Both the position numbers and the translations under genes were made by a program. DNA of 19,093 bases from Nitrospirae bacterium RBG_13_39_12. Lineage in GTDB: Bacteria; Nitrospirota; Thermodesulfovibrionia; Thermodesulfovibrionales; SM23-35. The notes below the pieces were generated by a model, which saw only the letters and a program-made list of their open reading frames with translations, searched no databases and had not been told where the DNA came from. The stretch is taken from assembly GCA_001805125.1 (NCBI GenBank), contig MHEF01000111.1, positions 1 through 19,093 on the forward strand. Direction: 5' to 3'. Of the stretch, positions 15,399 through 19,093 are shown in pieces; the first letter of the stretch is position 1, and each line of letters begins with the position of its first letter.

Positions 15399-17333
15399 CT
15401 ACAACTTTTCAAGGGAAATTTCTATATTGTCGTCTTCTAATGACGAAATACGCTTATATTCAAAAAAAGTGGTTATAACCTTCTTAACATAGTTCCTGGT
15501 TTCTCCATATGGAATGTCTTCAATGAATTCATCAATTGATTTATATTTCCCTTTTTGCAACCACTCTCTCACAATATATTCCCCGGCATTATAAGAAGCA
15601 AGTGCATAAGAATAAGAGCCAAATTCTTTAATAAGATTGCTTAGAAAATATATGCCAAAGTGAATATTATTTCTGATATCGAGCACTTCATGTGAACCAT
15701 TTATGCCCAGTTTCAAGTTATTATCAAGTCTGTATGCAGTATAGGGCATGATCTGCATCAACCCTAAGGCACCTGCAACAGATCTGGCTTCAGGATCAAA
15801 TCTGCTTTCTTCTCTTATAACTGAAAGAACTAAAAGTGGATCTAAATCATATCTATCTGAAAGACTTTTAACAATATCCCCATATGCAATCGGATACCTG
15901 AAGTGGTACAGTTCTTCTATTTGGGGGACTTTTAAAGCCAGATTTACAGAATATTTATATTTACCGAGTTCTTGAAACTTTGAACAGATATACAAAAGCT
16001 CCTCCGTTGTGCTGGGGCGTCTTGAAATGTATATCAGTTCTGAAAACGCTTCTCTGGATAAACCAATGTCCAATAAAGCTTCTATGCGATCATTTTTAGG
16101 ATGGGTAATTGGGACGTCTGTGTCTGATGGTTTAATACCTAAAAATTTTTTGATTTCAGTCATGCCGGATTTTTCAGGATATTCTTCAGCTTTTATGTAT
16201 GCCATGATGCCATAAAAATCACGCCCTTTCCCCATAATTTCATAATAAATCTCGAGGGCATCTTTTCCACATGCATCAAAACTGCGAGCTTTCCAGTAAA
16301 GGTATTTTGTATCGCCGTAAGTATCATACAGTCTTGTAAATACCCTGGACGCCTCATTGTATTTTCCAATTAAGTAATAAGTCCATCCAATTCCCCATAA
16401 TGCATCTTCAGTCTCTGAGGGGAACCGTTCAATAACGTCTTGATACATTTCTACTGCCTTATCAGTATCTCCATCTCTCCTTCTGTCAGAGGCAATTGAA
16501 ACAAGAATTATACCTGCTCTTCTATCTCTGCTCCTCAACAGTTCTCTGAGAGCAGAATCGAATTCCTCCTTTCTTCCTTCACGGTAAAGAGAGCGTGCCC
16601 GCCAATATTTATCTTTAGCCTTACTATAGACTTCCGCAGCTTTATGGTATTTTTTCTGCTTAAAAAGGGACATTCCCAGACTATTAAGAATCTTGTTTTT
16701 CAACCTTCCGTCATCCTTTACTATCGCAGCCCTCAGAACAGATTCCGCACTTTTGAAATCCCTCATGTTCATAAGGTTTGTGCCTTTTTTAAACAGATCT
16801 TCTGCGGTTATGTCGGAGGACTTCAGCTCGCTTAATGCCATCGTTGAAAAGGATCCAGCACTCAAATAAATGTCCTTAAAGACCTGCGTTGCTATGTCAT
16901 CCTTCCCATTTTTCTTAAGCCACCGGGCATATAAATACTTAATCTCTGTATCATCCGGGTAGTCCTTTATATACGATTCGTATAACTGCTGAATATTCTC
17001 TTCCGAAACTTCTTCTGCCTCTTTAATTTCTCTTATGCGGGATTGTTTTATAAGCGGCGAAGCAGGATATTTGCTTGTCAGAGTATGAATTATATTAAGA
17101 GACTCTTTATGATCTCCGATTTCATGATAGGCATCAGAAAGCCATAATAAAGCATAATCCCCCAGAAGAGGGAACTCTTTTTCCGCGGCAGATAAACTTA
17201 ATATAGCGTCATTATATTTTCCGCTTTCAAGCTGGTCTTTGCCCCTCACAAGATACGCCTTACCATCTGTCTCACCAACATAAACAGGCGAACAGTACGT
17301 AAAGAACAGTATTAGGCATAAAAGAAATCTCAT
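15399..17333 (-). CDS. slt: Soluble lytic murein transglycosylase (SLT, GH23) with N-terminal TPR superhelix
   Basis: The predicted exported enzyme cleaves the MurNAc-GlcNAc bond of peptidoglycan, forming 1,6-anhydro-muramoyl products. The 644 residues start with a hydrophobic signal (about 1-15). A Cys at about 14 does not sit in a good lipobox. Residues about 25-460 are TPR-type helical repeats (for example SGKYNDAILSLSAAEKEFP, KKYHKAAEVYSKAK, GKYNEASRVFTRLYDTYGD). The C-terminal GH23 domain carries the catalytic glutamate in VIREESRFDP (E509), then GALGLMQIMP, ASYNAG (579-584) and ETRNYVKKV (Y615), all in the order seen in Slt70-like enzymes. ATG 17333 is the only possible start, because an in-frame TAA lies closely upstream; no SD is visible. 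It lies immediately upstream of the zapB-like/zapA pair and is divergent from the 17535 gene. Confidence 0.92.
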   Translation of the reverse strand: MRFLLCLILFFTYCSPVYVGETDGKAYLVRGKDQLESGKYNDAILSLSAAEKEFPLLGDYALLWLSDAYHEIGDHKESLNIIHTLTSKYPASPLIKQSRIREIKEAEEVSEENIQQLYESYIKDYPDDTEIKYLYARWLKKNGKDDIATQVFKDIYLSAGSFSTMALSELKSSDITAEDLFKKGTNLMNMRDFKSAESVLRAAIVKDDGRLKNKILNSLGMSLFKQKKYHKAAEVYSKAKDKYWRARSLYREGRKEEFDSALRELLRSRDRRAGIILVSIASDRRRDGDTDKAVEMYQDVIERFPSETEDALWGIGWTYYLIGKYNEASRVFTRLYDTYGDTKYLYWKARSFDACGKDALEIYYEIMGKGRDFYGIMAYIKAEEYPEKSGMTEIKKFLGIKPSDTDVPITHPKNDRIEALLDIGLSREAFSELIYISRRPSTTEELLYICSKFQELGKYKYSVNLALKVPQIEELYHFRYPIAYGDIVKSLSDRYDLDPLLVLSVIREESRFDPEARSVAGALGLMQIMPYTAYRLDNNLKLGINGSHEVLDIRNNIHFGIYFLSNLIKEFGSYSYALASYNAGEYIVREWLQKGKYKSIDEFIEDIPYGETRNYVKKVITTFFEYKRISSLEDDNIEISLEKL

Positions 17334-17534
17334 AAAAATATATTAACTAAAATATTCCTTTTCAGCAATGCATATCAATGCACCGTAATCAAATGTGAGA
17401 GCGTTTCTGTCGTTTCGATTTCTCAACTACAAATCCTTTCATTAATCTCCTTTTAGATTCCTAAACTATTACAACGAAACAATCCGGGTAACAAGCCAAT
17501 AGAATAATTTATATGCCTGTGTTATATTTTTCCT
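17334..17534. promoter_or_regulatory. Divergent promoter region between slt and the 17535 gene
   Basis: Neither flanking ATG has a Shine-Dalgarno. On the plus strand TATATT (17523-17528) ends 6 nt before ATG 17535. On the minus strand TAATAT ends 6 nt before ATG 17333, and a TTGATA with a downstream TATTTT lies further up. The -10-to-ATG distance of 6 nt would place transcription start at or next to the start codon in both directions. No good -35 box is present for the plus-strand gene. I see no gene in this stretch. Confidence 0.35.
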
Positions 17535-19093
17535 ATGATCGGTGATATCAGACTTCACGGCAGCATCGGGCCTGTAGAGTATTTTGCCCTCATCAGTGGA
17601 GCCAGTGTATACAATACCTATTTTTATGATAAAGGACCATCGAGTATCAGGTTTTTCTCAAGAGGCAATGAATTCACAATGACAAACGACGGCGTTCACT
17701 ATAAAGGTACTGGCGGAAGCTTCTGCGAGTATATGTTTGGTGTAGAAAAACCACTTAAGGATTCAATGAAAAGTACAATAACTAACAGGCTTATCATGTT
17801 CGGTGCATTTCTTGATAATGACGAAAAAATTGTATTTACTAACGATATAGAAGGCGGGGAATCTTTTTATCATATTTTCTTCCATGGCCATGCTGTGAAA
17901 AATTATTACTTCTTTGTTTCATCCGATTTCAGCGGAGATTATATAAAGAGGCAGAAAAAAATACTCCAGGCTGTTGGTAAGTTTCTAAAAAGAACGTATT
18001 TTATACATGCTGACATGGACACAGAACTCCTCTATAGTTTTCTGTCCGAACTGAAAGAGCAAAATTCGACAATATTTATCTTTAAGCTTATTCATTCCGG
18101 CAACCAGCAATTTTATGAGACATTCAAAAACTTATATTCTGAAAAAAGATCACTATCATCCGACGACGAACTACATATTAACGATGTTGTAACAAGATAC
18201 AGTATAGACCGTTATCAGCAAGAGAGGATGAAAATAGATATAATGTACAGGCACCCCAACAATAAAAGCATTGTAGATGAGTATAGGGACATACTCATAA
18301 GCGGACTTTCAAAAGACATTTTTCAACATGCAGAGTCTGCAAGACTAAGGAGGTTGCGCTCACTCGCCATAAGAAATAACATACCATCTGTGCTCTTCGA
18401 GACCCTTGATGGGCTGCTTTTGAAAGGCAAAAAGATGCAAGAGATAGAAGAGGCCGAGTATCTCAAGGAAACAAGGTCAATACTTCAGAGCCTGTTCTTC
18501 AAGGACACATCCCTTAAAAAACATATAATAAATGAAGACATAGTCAGGCTGATAAAGGCAAAACAGCTGGCATATTCAAAGAATGACAAGGGTTTTGAAA
18601 ATATCCTCTTAGATACAGTAAAGGCATGTGACGAGATAGCACGTGAAAATAATGATTTCAGCCTTTTTGAGGAGTTTACATCAATTGTCACGTACTTTGA
18701 CAGATATGATAATGTCTATTCAATTTTAAGTCAGGTAGCATTCATGGAGAATGTTATGCTCTCGGAGGATTCCCTTAGAAGCCTGGTAGGAAATAAGAAC
18801 GAATTTGACAAGCTCGACATTAAACTCTTTGAAAATATATTTATTAAGGATCTGCTTATTAATAAATATATTACAAGTTACGGCAGGAGAAAGATCAATT
18901 CAATATCAAAAGGAATCAACAAAATCTCTATTGGTGATGCGTCCATTAAGGAAATTATCACAGAGTTTATGATGATCGCAGAAGAGGAAAGACTTTATCA
19001 ACAAGTGCGAACTGTCCTCAAAGAGAGGATGCACAACTTTTTCCCGGGTCTGGACACTAAAGACAAGATCAAGGAAAGCATCGAGAAAGAGCT
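17535..19093 (+). CDS. Partial gene of unknown function, open at the window end
   Basis: The reading frame runs without a stop from ATG 17535 to the window edge, giving 519 visible residues. The product starts MIGDIRLHGSIGPVEYFALI, with no signal peptide and no membrane segment, so it is probably cytoplasmic. Residues about 1-190 look alpha/beta (EYFALISGASVYNTYFYD, IRFFSRGNEF, IVFTNDIEGG, SFYHIFFHGH). From about 190 onward it is charged and mostly helical (for example ESARLRRLRSLAIRNNIP, IEEAEYLKETRSILQSLF). I see no catalytic motif, Walker box or zinc motif. From memory it resembles the conserved uncharacterised family TIGR04442 of deltaproteobacteria and relatives, but I cannot verify that. 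The start is firm: an in-frame TAA at 17505 lies just upstream, and no other ATG, GTG or TTG occurs between. There is no SD, and TATATT lies 6 nt before the ATG. Confidence 0.8.
   Translation, partial: MIGDIRLHGSIGPVEYFALISGASVYNTYFYDKGPSSIRFFSRGNEFTMTNDGVHYKGTGGSFCEYMFGVEKPLKDSMKSTITNRLIMFGAFLDNDEKIVFTNDIEGGESFYHIFFHGHAVKNYYFFVSSDFSGDYIKRQKKILQAVGKFLKRTYFIHADMDTELLYSFLSELKEQNSTIFIFKLIHSGNQQFYETFKNLYSEKRSLSSDDELHINDVVTRYSIDRYQQERMKIDIMYRHPNNKSIVDEYRDILISGLSKDIFQHAESARLRRLRSLAIRNNIPSVLFETLDGLLLKGKKMQEIEEAEYLKETRSILQSLFFKDTSLKKHIINEDIVRLIKAKQLAYSKNDKGFENILLDTVKACDEIARENNDFSLFEEFTSIVTYFDRYDNVYSILSQVAFMENVMLSEDSLRSLVGNKNEFDKLDIKLFENIFIKDLLINKYITSYGRRKINSISKGINKISIGDASIKEIITEFMMIAEEERLYQQVRTVLKERMHNFFPGLDTKDKIKESIEKE

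Noticed and set aside
17290..17333. Lipoprotein signal on the lytic transglycosylase
   Set aside because: The Cys near residue 14 is preceded by F-T-Y, which does not fit the lipobox, so an ordinary signal peptide is more likely.
17400..17485. GTTTCG/CGAAAC inverted arms in the slt-17535 intergenic region
   Set aside because: The arms are only 6 bp and about 60 nt apart, within chance expectation.

Overview
The window is chromosomal DNA from a bacterium with fairly low GC. Lines I counted by hand ranged from about 33 to 55% GC. The gene content fits a Gram-negative, anaerobic-type lineage such as Nitrospirota or a deltaproteobacterial relative. The basis is a zapB-like/zapA pair beside a TPR-type lytic transglycosylase, a bacterial SMC followed directly by a GlcD-type flavoprotein, a B12-binding radical SAM protein, and large exported proteins with YVTN, IPT and PKD repeats. 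This placement is inference; there is no rRNA or other phylogenetic marker to settle it. I see no tRNA, rRNA, CRISPR array, transposase or integrase.

Layout. Positions 213-6443 (+) hold a tight three-gene unit of exported proteins: a seven-bladed YVTN beta-propeller carrying IPT, Ig-like, PKD and NTF2-like domains; a small carboxypeptidase-regulatory-like protein; and a 1096-residue protein whose N-terminal part looks like a zinc-dependent phospholipase C/P1-nuclease fold. Positions 6522-8264 (-) encode a B12-binding radical SAM protein with a TPR tail. It has its own promoter and visibly higher GC than its neighbours. Positions 8396-13293 (-) are an smc-glcD unit with a 5-nt gap, driven by a recognisable sigma70-type promoter just upstream of smc. 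Positions 13627-14619 (+) encode a membrane-anchored Cys-phosphatase fused to an unassigned beta-rich domain, inserted between the smc unit and the cell-division genes. Positions 14795-17333 (-) hold slt, zapB-like and zapA; the zap pair has its own promoter between slt and zapB. From 17535 (+) to the window edge runs a partial gene of unknown function.

How the genes relate. SMC (chromosome compaction), ZapA/ZapB-like (FtsZ ring assembly) and the lytic transglycosylase (cell-wall cleavage) form a cell-cycle and envelope neighbourhood, all on the minus strand. The plus-strand exported operon and the anchored phosphatase look like accessory envelope functions. Several starts need care. The strongest Shine-Dalgarno (SD) placements favour GTG 213, ATG 2560, GTG 8264 and TTG 15289. 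By contrast smc, slt and the 17535 gene have essentially no SD and have -10-like boxes very close to their ATG codons, suggesting short-leader or leaderless messages.

No complete new defence or mobile system is visible. The most novel-looking items are the exported three-gene unit, the phosphatase fusion, the radical SAM-TPR protein and the uncharacterised 17535 gene.
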